Both the position numbers and the translations under genes were made by a program. A DNA stretch of 64,000 nt from Diacronema lutheri (lineage: Eukaryota > Haptophyta > Pavlovophyceae > Pavlovales > Pavlovaceae): positions 43,501 to 107,500 of the forward strand of contig JAGTXO010000049.1 of assembly GCA_019448385.1 (NCBI GenBank), read 5' to 3'. Positions 10,301-20,147 of the stretch are shown piece after piece. Position 1 is the first letter of the stretch. Each line of letters starts with the position of its first letter. Under the pieces are notes generated by a model. That model was not told where the DNA came from. It did not search any database and worked only from the letters and a program-made list of their open reading frames with translations.

Positions 10301-12492
10301 CCCGGACGGCAGCTCCGACGCGGGCGCGCCGGGGGCGGGTGACGCGCCGAGGGCGGAGTCGGCGGGCGGAATGGGCGCGGTCGGCGGCGTCGCGCCGCTC
10401 CGCTCGCGCGAGAGCGGCCACATGTTGCCCCACTGCGAGAGCGAGGGCATTCTACCGAGCGACGCGCCGGTCGGCAGCGCCGCGGGTGGCTCGCGCGCGC
10501 CGGGCAGGGTGGGCGCGGAGCCGGCGGCGGTGGCGTCGCGCGTGGCCGTGCCGCCCGTGCCCTTCCCCTTGCCCTTCCCCTTGCCCTTCTCCTTGCCGCG
10601 CGAGCCGCCGATGTCGCCCAGCCTGCCCGAGGTGCCGTCCGTCGTGAGCTCGGCGTCCCACGAGAAGGTGCCGCCGTCGATGCGAATCTGCACGTCGCGC
10701 GCGTCGGGATGGCGCGTGGCTGCGCGGCCCACCTCGATCTCCTTGAGGTTGAAGAAGCGCTGCAGCCTCGTGACGCTCACATTCGCATCGGTGAGCATTG
10801 CGAGCACCATCGGGTACATCATCAGTGGCATGCGCAGCTGGCCGAAGAGGGCGAGGGCGGTGAAGATGACGGGCACGTTCTCGGCTGAGATCGAGTTGCC
10901 CAGGTGCACGTACACGCCGAACGTGGCGATCGTCGTGAAGGCGGGCGCCGCCTGCAAGAAGACCGCGTTGAGCGCCTTGAGTGCACTCTTGGTGCGCAGC
11001 ATGGAGAGCTCGCGCTCGCGCAGGGCGTGGATGCGCTGTAGGAACGCCGCCTCCCACGCGTAGAACTTGATGATACGGATGCCCTGCAGCGCCTCGTTGA
11101 TCACCTTGATGCGCTCGTCCGTGTACTTGGTCGACTGCGCGGCCGACGTGCGCGCGCGCGCAGCGCCGGTGCGCGTGCGGCGCGGTGAGCGGCGCGCACG
11201 TCGTCGCGCGCGGCGACGCGGCGCGCGGCGACGCACCGCACGCTGGTAGACGCGCATGAGGTTGGCGAGGTACATGGACGTCGGGATGAGGAGCAGGATG
11301 CCCGCAACGCCCGCGAGCGACGCGGGCCCGAGCGTCGCGTAAAGCGATGCGACGATGAGGACGATCGTGGCGATGCCCGACCACACCTGGTGGAGCATAA
11401 CGACGCACATGAGCAGCTTCTCGGTGTCGAGCTGCATCAGGTTGACCATCTGGCCGAGCGAGTTGGCCTGCCGAGCGGTGGGCGTGAGCGCGAGCGCCTT
11501 GGCGAAGATGAAGTGCATCACCTCGGCGCGCACGTTGAGCGCCGTGCGCATACTGGGATGTCGGGGCGATATGGGGAAGGGACGGGTGGTGCGGATCGCA
11601 TACGACATCAGTGCGGCACGGCGCGAGGCGCGAGGCGCGAGGCGCAGGGGGCGCGAGAGCAGCCGCGTGCTGCCGCGCGGGTGCGTGCCGCCGCCGCGCG
11701 CGCGCACGTGATCCTGAAGAAGTGATTCTCGAGGAGGGTCTTGACGGCGAGGACGAAGCAGAGGAGCGCAGTCCACACGAGGCCGACCTTCAAAGGGCTG
11801 CGCTCGGTGATGACCTGCAGCAGCTTGCCCAGCACCCAAAAGGGCGCGACCTGCACAAAGTTGAGCACGAACTGCATCACGCCCGTCGTCACCAGGTCGC
11901 GCCCGTGCAGCTGCCGCCACGCGCGAAAGAGCGAGCCTTGTGCGCCGCGCGCGCGCGCAGCAGCCACGTCCGCCCTGTACGTCGCGGCGAGCAGCTCGCC
12001 GCGCTGGCGCGAGCGCTGCGAAGCGGCAAGCTCCCACACGTCGGTACTCTCAAGCTCTTTGCTCGCGCCGAGGCGCATCAGCGAGTCAGTCCACCTGCCG
12101 CGGGCGCGCGCGCGGACGGCGCACGCGTGGCGCGGCGAACGCGTCGCGCGCGCGCCGGCGGCGGGTCAGAGGGGTCGGGCGCCGCGCGCAGCCGGGGGAC
12201 GCATGCAAACAGAGGTGAGCAAGGACGCGTGCGGGACGACCTCGATGGGCACAGCACGCGTGCGCTGCGGCCGACCGGCCTGCCGCCCGCGGCCGGCGCC
12301 GCGCAGAGGCAATCAAACTCGGCATTCGCCCCGCGCGCGGCGCGCGCACCACATGGTCACCCAGGAAAGCCAGCCCGCATCCGCCTCGTGCGTCACCCGC
12401 TCGCCCTGCCTGCGCGCCGCGGGCGCATCCGCGCCCGCCTCCTCCACGTCCGCGAGCTGGACGTGCTTCTCCACCACGCGCATCTGCGGCAT
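7302..12492 (-). CDS. ABCC/MRP-type full-size ABC transporter
   Basis: A 1,491-aa export pump of the multidrug-resistance-associated (ABCC) type without an N-terminal TMD0. Exons: 12492-12350, 12094-11708, 11552-11237, 11134-7810, 7606-7302; all introns are GT-AG and frame-consistent (255, 155, 102, 202 nt). The L0 start reads [20 protein letters not shown]. Two membrane domains alternate with two nucleotide-binding domains. NBD1 has Walker [12 protein letters not shown], signature [15 protein letters not shown] and Walker [16 protein letters not shown]2 has GRTGSGKSS, a degenerate signature [15 protein letters not shown], and [11 protein letters not shown] assembled across the last intron. 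A Gly/Lys-rich linker precedes NBD1. ABCC proteins move glutathione or glucuronide conjugates, often at the vacuole or plasma membrane; the substrate is unknown. The start is 71 bp from the divergent gene at 12564. Confidence 0.92.
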
Positions 12493-12563
12493 CAACACAA
12501 AACTTTGATCGCTGCGGAAGACGCGCGCGTTTGGACTCCCCGAGGTCGCCGAAAAAAAATGCG

Positions 12564-13700
12564 ATGGACGTCGACGCGCTACTTCGCTGGGGCGCGCGAG
12601 AGCGGACGCGAGCGGCTCAGCGCGCGCAGCTCGAGGCGCAGCGCGCGTCGGCGCCCGAGTCTGAAGCTGCGCCACGCGAGAAGTGGCGCTCGTGCGCGCT
12701 CTACTCCCGCGAGGGCTCATCATGGGAGGAGGCCGGCGTCGCCCGCGCGCGCGCCACCGGCGCGCACGACGATGCGCCGCGCGGAGCGGCGCCCTCCGAG
12801 CGGGTCAATCTTCAGATTGTGATCACCGCTTCGGGCGCCCTGTGCACGTCAATCCTTCCGCTGAGCTTACTCTCCGCGCTGTCCGCCGGCCCGCGCGCCT
12901 TGGACGCGGCGGGCGCGCCTCACGCCGACGCCGGCGAGGACAGGCAGGCTGCGAGCGGGCGAGGGCCGGGGGCGGCGCGCGCGTGTGTCGAGCTGACGAT
13001 GGTAAGCGAGCAGCAGCTATTTGCGCACCAGCTCTACCCCTCCGCTGTCGCACTCGCGCGGCTTCTGGACGCGCGCCTCGTGCCGTGCGACGGGAGGGCG
13101 GTGCTCGAGCTCGGCGCAGGCCCGGCGCTGCCGTGCATCGTCGCGGCGTTGAATGGCGCGCGCGCGCTCGTGGCGACAGACTTCCCCAACGACGACATGC
13201 TGCGCAACACGGAGGCGAACCTGCACGCAAACTTGCCCGTGCGCGCGGCCGCGCGCTGCCGAGTGGTCGGCCATGCGTGGGGCCGCGAGTGTATGGGCGT
13301 CTTGGCAGCGCTGCGCGAGCTGCGCGCCGCGTCGTGCCACGGCGTCGGCGTGGACGGCTTTGAACTGATCATCCTCTCTGATTTACTCTACGAGCTCGAG
13401 CACGAGGCACTGCTACGCACGTGCAACGCGTGCCTCTCGCACGCGCCGGATGCGCGCGTGCTCGTCGCCTTCCAGCCGCACGACCCGCAGAACCTGCGGC
13501 GGCAGATCGCCTTCTTCGCCACGGCCGCGCTGCCGGCCTACGCGATGGAGTCGCGCAGGCTGCTCTGCCTCGCCGCGCCGCCAATGTTTGACGCGACGGC
13601 TGACCCGCACAGCGCCGCGTGCCGCGTGCACGTGCACGTGCTGCGGCGTGCTGCGCACAGCGGCGAGCCGTGGGGCCTGCCCTTCCCCTCGTGGCCCTGA
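12564..13700 (+). CDS. EFM7-like (METTL21-type) protein methyltransferase
   Basis: A 378-aa class I SAM-dependent methyltransferase. The SAM site is VLELGAGPALPCIVAALNGA followed by an acidic motif II in LVATDFPNDDML. FELIILSDLLYELEHEALL is the post-motif typical of the METTL21/EFM7 group, which methylates lysines (EFM7: the N-terminus and Lys2 of eEF1A). The N-terminal ~140 residues hold a longer variable region than in yeast EFM7, and a QLFAHQLYPSAVALARLL segment that corresponds to the usual LWNA/LWPS entry region. No intron. The ATG at 12564 follows an A8 stretch; an earlier TTG in frame is not used. The methylation target is inferred from family only. Confidence 0.75.
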   Translation: MDVDALLRWGARERTRAAQRAQLEAQRASAPESEAAPREKWRSCALYSREGSSWEEAGVARARATGAHDDAPRGAAPSERVNLQIVITASGALCTSILPLSLLSALSAGPRALDAAGAPHADAGEDRQAASGRGPGAARACVELTMVSEQQLFAHQLYPSAVALARLLDARLVPCDGRAVLELGAGPALPCIVAALNGARALVATDFPNDDMLRNTEANLHANLPVRAAARCRVVGHAWGRECMGVLAALRELRAASCHGVGVDGFELIILSDLLYELEHEALLRTCNACLSHAPDARVLVAFQPHDPQNLRRQIAFFATAALPAYAMESRRLLCLAAPPMFDATADPHSAACRVHVHVLRRAAHSGEPWGLPFPSWP

Positions 13701-13705
13701 CGTCT

Positions 13706-14726
13706 TCACGTCTTTGTTTCGCCGTATTCGCGCTGGGCGACAAGCTCCGCTGCGCGCGCGTCGTGGTGCCTCCGCAAAGGGAAGGGCGCGCGCCCTTTGG
13801 CCGCCTGCGCGCCGGCGATGTCATCGACGCGGTTCGTCCGCTTGCTGAGCAGCGTCTCGGGCACGTGCCGGTTGCCCGGGTCAACAAAGGGCCCACTCGC
13901 GCGCCATACTTGCGGCTCGCGGCAAACAGTGTCGTGCTGCGCCCCAAAAATGTCCTCGACGCGGTTGCTCGTGCGCACCGCGAACGCGCCGTACTTTTTG
14001 GCGTACGCGTCTGCAAAGCAGCGGTCAATGTCGTCGGTTCGCAAGCTGAAATTCTCGCCGTGGGCGCGCGGGTAGCGGTGGCCGTGCGCGACAACGTGCG
14101 GCTCGACGGGTGGCACCACCTTGCCGTTGAGCCCGATGTAGGCCGGCGTGAGCGCGTTCGTCCCGCGCGCGGGCACGGCGCGGTACTCTCGCGCGCTCGT
14201 GATGTCGTCTGCGGGAGGCGGCAGCGGGCGCGTGTGCACCGTCGCGCGGAAGCGCTGGCGGAATGTGCGCTCGTTGATGTCCGAGTACCGCAGCGTGTGC
14301 GCGTCCGTCGGCGACCGCACGTGCGCCTCTGGCTTCTGCAGCGTCCACTGGTTGGCGCGCGTCGCCATCGACTCGGTGATGGAGCGCGGCTCGCCGTACT
14401 CGGCCATTTTGAACGTGGGCAAGCTGTACGCGGGCTTGAGCGGATCGATGACGCGCCCGCCGGGCAGGCGAGTGCGCGACGCCGACGTCTGCGACGGCGC
14501 ACGCACGCAAGGCGGCGGGCGACGGGCGACGCTTAGGCGAGTGTGTGTGCGCGAGCGCGCATGCGCGCGCACCCGGTGGCCGCACCCGCACCTTGCTGAG
14601 CTCGGCGTCCATGACAATGCGGGGATCGTTTGACAACGCGCGGTGCAGCCGCATCGCCGACGTGCCCGAGATGTCCGATGTGTTGAGCGGATCTCGCACC
14701 TTTCCGTAAAACGTACCCCCCATCAT
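13706..14726 (-). CDS. Hypothetical protein with NRVxDIxGAQ repeats, ciliary-like
   Basis: A 305-aa protein in two exons; intron 14489-14591 (103 nt, GT-AG, phase 0) joins DAELSK to TSASRTRLPGG. It starts MMGGTFYGKVRDPLNTSDISGT. The body carries short repeats, including LNTSDISGTSA, SNRVEDIFGAQHD and TNRVDDIAGAQAAKG, plus a PTFKMAEYGEPRS-type motif. Similar D-I-x-G-A motifs are common in basic, low-complexity axonemal or cytoskeletal proteins of flagellated protists, so a microtubule-associated role is possible but unproved. The 3' end is only 5 bp from the convergent methyltransferase gene, and the start is 93 bp from the divergent DUF2358 gene. Confidence 0.62.
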
Positions 14727-14819
14727 GGTTTTGTAACGGCGTCGAAGGGACCGTTCTGCACTAGTCTTCTGCTTCTCAAATTCCAAAGAATATAATTCGA
14801 CTCCCGCCGGGGGCGAGCC

Positions 14820-15692
14820 ATGCTCGCGCGCCGGCTCCTCGCGTTGGCGCTGGCCTTCTCACGGGCTGGTGCGCTGCACACGGGCGCCGTGCCGCAGCTG
14901 ATGAGAATAACCGGCTCATCGCTCAGCGCGGTCGACTCGCGGCTCGCGACAGCGCTCGAGCGGGCGCAGGGCGTGCCGTGCCCGTTCTTCCGCCGGCGGT
15001 TTACCGACGCAGTCGAGTCGGCGCAGCTCGTGATGGCGTGGGTGCACGCGCGGCACAAGTCGCTCCCGATTGACCAGCCAGCGCTCCTCCTGCCGGCCGC
15101 GGGCGACAAGCGCGCTCACCTCCCGCTCGGCGTGCTCGCCGACGTGCTGCGCGAGGACTTTGTCCGGCACGCGTACGTCAACGGCCGCCTCACGCGCGCG
15201 GTCTACGACGACGAATGCTTCTTCGACGGGCCCGATCCTGACATGCCAGTGCGAGGCGTGCGCAAATACTGCCTTGCCGTCTCCGGCCTCTTCGACACGC
15301 GACGCTCCGAGTGCCGGCTGCTCGGCGAGCCTGTGGTCGACGAGGCCGCGCGCACGATCCGCTGCCACTGGCGGCTGGCGGGCGTGCTGAGGCTGCCGTG
15401 GAAGCCGACATTCAAGCCGTACCTCGGGCACACGACATACTACGTCGACGCGCGCTCTGGTTTGATTCGCAGCGCCATCGAGCAGTGGAGCATCCACCCG
15501 ATCGTCGCGTTCCTCTCTGTCCTCCTCCCGCGCGTCGCCGATCGGATCGCGCCCGACGCACCCGACGTGCGCACGTTCGACGAGTGGTTCGCGGCGTGGC
15601 TGGACGCCGGCGCACCGCCACCGCCACCGCTGAGCGCCAACAGCATCTGCCCACCGACCGCTGGCGGCGGAGACTCTCTGCGCTCGGTCTGA
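14820..15692 (+). CDS. DUF2358 family plastid-type protein
   Basis: A 290-aa protein with an N-terminal hydrophobic leader (MLARRLLALALAFSRAGALH) consistent with secretory/plastid targeting. The DUF2358 fold, NTF2-like and found in cyanobacteria and plastids, is visible. LADVLREDFVRHAYVNGRLT leads into VYDDECFFDGPDPDMPVRGV, and then into a beta-rich stretch containing CHWRLAGVLRLPWKPTFKPY, YVDARSGLIRSAIEQWSIHP. This matches the usual order: entry helix, damage/function acidic loop, then curved sheet. The biochemical role of the family is not established. The tail after residue 265 is proline- and serine-rich. No intron. A 22-nt poly-C tract lies 35 bp after the stop. Confidence 0.78.
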   Translation: MLARRLLALALAFSRAGALHTGAVPQLMRITGSSLSAVDSRLATALERAQGVPCPFFRRRFTDAVESAQLVMAWVHARHKSLPIDQPALLLPAAGDKRAHLPLGVLADVLREDFVRHAYVNGRLTRAVYDDECFFDGPDPDMPVRGVRKYCLAVSGLFDTRRSECRLLGEPVVDEAARTIRCHWRLAGVLRLPWKPTFKPYLGHTTYYVDARSGLIRSAIEQWSIHPIVAFLSVLLPRVADRIAPDAPDVRTFDEWFAAWLDAGAPPPPPLSANSICPPTAGGGDSLRSV

Positions 15693-15726
15693 CTCTGCCT
15701 CTGGTCTCTCCCTCTCTCTCTCTCTT

Positions 15727-15748
15727 CCCCCCCCCCCCCCCCCCCCCC
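15727..15748 (+). repeat. CT-rich and poly-C tract, 3' intergenic
   Basis: A (CT)n stretch runs straight into 22 consecutive C between the convergent DUF2358 and GNAT genes. It may be a transcription-end or length-polymorphic element. Confidence 0.85.
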
Positions 15749-15778
15749 GTTTCACCGCCGTCTGCCCTGTCACACTCG

Positions 15779-16417
15779 TCAAGCGTTCGCACGGCCCTCA
15801 GGCTGTGAACCAGCGCGCTTTGGCCCGCCACACTCGCGGCCCCGTGCTTCGCATCCGGAATCGCTCGCGCCAACGCGGCCGCCGGCAACCAATGAGCGCA
15901 TTGCCGGCGGGCGCAGGATGAGGTTGAGCCAGCGCGCGCCGTCGGTCCTGAATTCGTCCGCGCCTACAATTTCGGTATAGAAGCGGCACGCTCGCTCGTT
16001 CCACTCGAGCGATTGCCACTGCAGGCGAGCGCAGCCGGTCTCGAGGGCGCGCTCCGCGACGGCGCTGATGAGGCTGCGGCCAATGCCCCGACTCCGCATG
16101 TCCGGCCGGACGTACAAATCCTCCAGGTAGAGCCCGCGCCCTTCCCACGTGCAGTACGAGTGGTAACCGAGCGCGTAGCCGCACGGTGACGCCCCCGGCT
16201 CTGCTTCTGCGAGGATACACCAGCAGTGGCCTGCGCGTAGGTCACGCGCGAGCTGATCCACCGTGACACGCGGCTCACCCAAAAGGCCCTCGAATTGCGC
16301 GAGCTCGCGCAGCATCGCGTGCACGTAGGGCGCGTCCGCTGGCGACGCGTCGAAGACGCGAACAGCGTCGCGCCGGTTCGCCGCGAACACCGCAACGAGG
16401 ACCTGGGCGACGAGCAT
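15779..16417 (-). CDS. SSAT/thialysine-type GNAT acetyltransferase
   Basis: A 212-aa GNAT resembling spermidine/spermine N1-acetyltransferase and thialysine acetyltransferase (SAT1/SAT2). It has VRVFDASPADAPYVHAMLREL at the N-terminal strand, then YLEDLYVRPDMRSRGIGRSL (strand 4 plus acetyl-CoA loop with RSRGIG), then ARLQWQSLEWNERACRFYTE with the conserved Trp-Asn-x-x-A-x-x-F-Y segment, ending near residue 170. The C-terminal 40 residues are Gly/Arg-rich. A short hydrophobic start (MLVAQVLVAVFAANRR) may be a targeting signal. It likely transfers acetyl from acetyl-CoA to a polyamine or lysine-like amine; the exact substrate is not resolvable. The start codon is 45 bp from that of the divergent P4H gene. 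Confidence 0.83.
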   Translation of the reverse strand: MLVAQVLVAVFAANRRDAVRVFDASPADAPYVHAMLRELAQFEGLLGEPRVTVDQLARDLRAGHCWCILAEAEPGASPCGYALGYHSYCTWEGRGLYLEDLYVRPDMRSRGIGRSLISAVAERALETGCARLQWQSLEWNERACRFYTEIVGADEFRTDGARWLNLILRPPAMRSLVAGGRVGASDSGCEARGRECGGPKRAGSQPEGRANA

Positions 16418-16462
16418 TTATTGCGCGCCCAAACCGACCGCACGCCCGCCGAACCGGGGAAA

Positions 16463-18312
16463 ATGGGGAAGGGCAAATCCGCGGCCGCGCCGAAGAAGGG
16501 GAGCGGAGTGCTGACGCCGCTCGTGACCGCGGGCGCCGTCCTCAGCCTCGTGGTCGCGCTGATCGTGGCGTACAACGCCGGGCTCACGCGCGTGCACACG
16601 GCGCAGCGCGCAGGCGCGCGCGACGATGCTTCGGGCGGCGGCGCGGATGACACAGGCAGGCGGCCCGCGCAGCGCGCCGCGCCGGCGCGAGCGGGCGCAC
16701 GAGCTGCGGGCGAGCCGCGCGACGCCATTGCGCTGCAGGCCGCTCTGCGCGAGCAGGCGAGTGCCGAGCAGGCGAGCGCCAAGCAGACAGCGGCAACGGC
16801 CGCGGCCGATGCGAGCGCGTGCGAGGACTCCAACGACTCGTGCGGCGCGTGGGCCGAGGCGGGTGAGTGCGACAACAACCCGGGCTTCATGCGCGGGAAC
16901 TGCGCGCGCAGCTGCCGTCAGTGCACGCCGCCGCCGACCAGCGGCCCGCTCGCCTGGATGCTGCCGCCGCTGGCCGGCGTGGACTGGGCCGCGCTCGACG
17001 CCGCGGACCGCGACGAGCCGCCGCCGTCCGACGACGACCTCGCGCGGCACTGCGCCGTCGCTTCGCTGCTCTCGCCCCTGCCGATCCGCGGGCTCCACGT
17101 CGTCTGCGCGCTCCCGTCCGGCCCTGCCGCCGCCGACCGGTCAGCTCCGCCCCTCGCCGGCGCACGCCTCGCCGTCTGGCGCGACGCTGACCGGTCGGCC
17201 GGCGGCGGCAGGCCGTCGCACGTGTTCCGGCTGCCGCGCGCGGGCGGCGGCGCGCGCACGATGGCCGAGCTGCTCAGCGTGCTCGGCGCGCGCCTTCGCT
17301 TCGAGTGGCGCGGCGCGCAGTGGCAGCCGCCCGCGTGGTTCACTCCGGACGGCGTCCGGCTGCTGACCGTCGCAGCTGTCTCCAACCGGCTCGGCTCTGG
17401 CATGCCGCTCTGCGTCTTCGAAGGCGGCCAGTTCATCTGGCCGCCAGGCGAGGTGGACACGGCACGCAAGGTCGCGCTGCCCGACGGCCACCTCGCCACC
17501 ATCCGCACCCTCTCGATCCAGCCAATCGTCCTTTCCATCGAGGACTTCCTCCAGCCGGACGAGACCGGACACATGATTCAGCGCGCTCTGCCGCACCTCG
17601 CAAAGTCGGGCGTCGCGCTCAAGGACCACGACCTCGGCAAGGAGGCCAAGGAGTTCCGCACATCCTCCCAATTCTTCCTCCCCACCGACGGCGACGCGCG
17701 CCTCGAGGACGTCGACGCACGTGTGCAGGCCTTGATGCGCGTGCCCATTACCCACGCCGAGTACATCCAGGTGCTGCGGTACAACCACAACGAGCACTAC
17801 TCGGCGCAGTGCGCGCGGCCCCTGCGCGCGCCCGCCCGCGGCCGCCCGCGCCGGGCAGCGCGCGCGCCCGCCGACCGCGCGCGCGCCCCTTCCCGCGGCG
17901 CAGCCATGATTATTTCGACCCGCGCGAGTACGCGTCAAACAAGCACATGCGGCAGGAGACCAAGCATGGCGCGAAGAACCGGCTCGCCACCGTCTTCTTC
18001 TACCTGTCGGACGTGGCCGAGGGCGGCGCGACCAACTTTCCGCGCGCGGGCGGCCGGCCACCTCCGCACGACTTTTTTGATTGCTCAAGGGGCCTCTCGG
18101 TCTTCCCGCAGAACGGCAAAGTGATCGTATTCTACTCTATGCACCCCTCCTCCGAGCTCGACCCATTCTCGCTGCACGGCGGCTGCGACGTGCTCAACGG
18201 CACCAAGTTTTCGGCCAACTTCTGGCTGTGGAACGAGCCTTACCACTTCTCGTCGCCGCACCGTCTGCGCGCCTTTGAGGCGTACAGGGCCAAGATGTGG
18301 GCCCTCGACTGA
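16463..18312 (+). CDS. Prolyl 4-hydroxylase-like 2OG oxygenase with ShK domain
   Basis: A 584-aa type II membrane protein: TM at ~17-38 (VTAGAVLSLVVALIVAYNAG), coiled/Ala-rich stalk, a ShK-type Cys domain (~118-155, CEDSNDSCGAWAEAGECDNN then CARSCRQC), a ~200-residue middle region, and the P4H double-stranded beta-helix at ~350-580. The Fe(II) ligands are visible as HHDYFD (HxD, created by splicing) and the distal His in SLHGGCDVLNG, with the 2OG-binding Lys in GTKFSANFW. Intron 17809-17903 (95 nt, GT-AG) splits a His codon (CA|C). In algae such enzymes hydroxylate prolines of secreted wall glycoproteins, which would fit the Pro-rich stalk protein at 5127-7100 as a possible substrate class (inference). 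Confidence 0.87.
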
Positions 18313-18371
18313 TGCGCGTGTGGAGCCTTTACGCGTGCAAGATGTCAGTCAGCTCTGCAAAAATTTTACCA

Positions 18372-18580
18372 GCCTCGGCCCTTTCGCTCGCTCCGTTTGT
18401 CCAGCCTCGATCCGCGTTTCGCTCGCTCCGTTTGTCCAGCCTCGGCCCTTTCGCTCGCTCCGTTCGTCCAGCCTCGATCCGCGTTTCGCGCTCTAAATAC
18501 TAACGACGCTTACAGGCGGGTCAGCAGGAGGGGCGCGCACGGGGCCGAGGCTGGACAAACGGAGCGAGCGAAAGGGCGCA
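18372..18580. repeat. Tandem ~33-bp repeats with an inverted copy
   Basis: About four ~33-35 bp units of the form CCTCGGCCCTTTCGCTCGCT + CCGTTTGTCCAG occur from 18372 to ~18490, alternating two variants in a 67-bp higher-order repeat. A reverse-complement copy (GGCTGGACAAACGGAGCGAG then CGAAAGGGC) lies at ~18543-18580. The enclosed core has the 18-mer shared with 33155. It is located between convergent 3' ends and could fold into a long hairpin. It looks like a small decayed or non-autonomous element. Confidence 0.75.
18494..18511 (+). repeat. Dispersed 18-mer TAAATACTAACGACGCTT, copy 1
   Basis: An exact 18-bp match to 33155-33172 in a GC-rich window where AT-rich words are rare. It contains TACTAAC, identical to the yeast branch-point consensus, and is followed here by TACAG, a possible acceptor. 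Confidence 0.7.
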
Positions 18581-18587
18581 CGCAGCT

Positions 18588-20034
18588 CTAAATCATGCGC
18601 TGGGCCGGTGGCCCGCGATGCGCAGGCGTCGGGTCGCCGCCCTGGACCTGCAGCGGCGGCGGGCGCGCTGCCTTCGTGTAGCCGTCGTACCGGCCGTCCT
18701 CCGCAATGTCCACGGCCACGTCCACAATGTCCTGCACAAGGAGCCCCGCATGCGGCACCGGCATGATTGCATGCATCGAGAACCGCACAACGGCGGCACC
18801 CCAGCAGAAGCAGTAGCCGATGAAGCCGGGGCCTGCGCCGGCGCGCGGGCGGCGCGAGCATGCGAGGTGAGCGCCGAGCACGCCGCGCGCGGCTGTTACG
18901 CGGCGCGGATCACCTGCAGAGTAGGCGGTGCCCACCTCGTTGGCGTCCGCGAGCATCGTGCTGGTGCAGCGCGCGCTGAAGGCGATGAGCGTGCCGCCGA
19001 GCGTGAAGATGCCGATGAGATCAGGGAAGGTACCGATGATCTTCTGGAAGTTTGAGTCGGCCTTCTTCCGGATGCGTGTGAGGCAGCCGATGAGCGCGAA
19101 GAGGAGCGTCGCGCACGTAATGAACGCGCCCGACCGGTTGGCGAGCGCCTGCTCGGAGCACGCGAGCAGCGGCGCGCATGGGTAGCCGAGGTCAAATTGC
19201 AGCTCGCGCCCGTTGAGCAGCGAGTAGTCCACATCCTCCGCGCCGCTCTCCGCGGCCAGCTCGGCTTCGTTTGCCGCGCGCTGCTCCTTGAGCGCACCCG
19301 CCTCGCAGAGCGCGGGCACCTCGCTCCAGCTGTAGCTGCTCTGCTCGCACAGGCCCCACTCGGACCACAGTGAGCGCGCGGGCGCGTCCGAGCACCGCAC
19401 GATCAGCAGGCGCGAGAGCCCGACGTACGCCGTCGTGCCCTGGCCAGTCGTCGGGTCGCGAAGGTGGCCGACGGCCCATGCGGCCGCGCGCGTGAGGGAC
19501 GGGCTTGGCGAGAGCGCGAGGCAGCCGAAGACGGTGAGGATGATCGAGCAGACGGTAAAGCCAAGCGCCGTGCCCATCAGCACCTTCCGCTCGCGATCGG
19601 CCGACTTGAGCCCGCAATTGCCCAAGACCTGCGCGCAGTGCGAATTGCGCGAGCGCTGTGAACGCTTGCGCACCGCGGCGTGGCGCGCAGCGTCGCACGC
19701 GCGCACCCGGCCCGCCGTCTGCGCGCGCGCGGCGAGGCACCTCGACATAATCGTTGTCGTTGAGGTACGGGTTCTTGCGCGAAAAGATCCAGGAGAGAGG
19801 CCAGATCGGAGGCACGCCGCTGTCCTGCCAGAATGAGGGGCAACATAGCTCCTCATCGCAGCCGGCTCCACAGCAGCGGTCGCAGCCGTCGCCCTCGCCG
19901 GGCAAATCGTCGACTTCATCGACGCCCGTGCGTTTGCGTTGCGCGCTCGGTGGTGGGGCGGCTGTGAGCGGGGCTGAGGGGGCGAGCCTCGGCTCCTGCG
20001 ACACCTTTTGCGACTTGCTGCTGGAGCAGCCCAT
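18588..20034 (-). CDS. Four-TM membrane protein with MGCSSSK acylation start
   Basis: A 417-aa protein not matched to a named family. It begins MGCSSSKSQK, a classic N-myristoylation (Gly2) plus palmitoylation (Cys3) motif. A Cys cluster follows (CDRCCGAGCDEELCC), then hydrophobic segments LMGTALGFTVCSIILTVFGC, AFITCATLLFALIGCL, DLIGIFTLGGTLIAFSA and GFIGYCFCWGAAVVRFS. A Cys-containing loop of ~150 residues between TM1 and TM2 looks lumenal/extracellular. Introns: 19629-19740 (112 nt) and 18833-18913 (81 nt), both GT-AG and frame-consistent. The tetraspan layout recalls claudin/tetraspanin-like topology, without family-specific motifs. The start is 113 bp from the divergent SpoU gene. Confidence 0.7.
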
Positions 20035-20147
20035 CTTTGGTGTGGAGGCGCGAAGCGGACCATATGCTGGTAACGTTCAAACCAACCAAATTGAAAAGCA
20101 GCGGGAAGGGCTTTAAAACGCGGGAGCTGCCAGCACAATGGAGTGAG

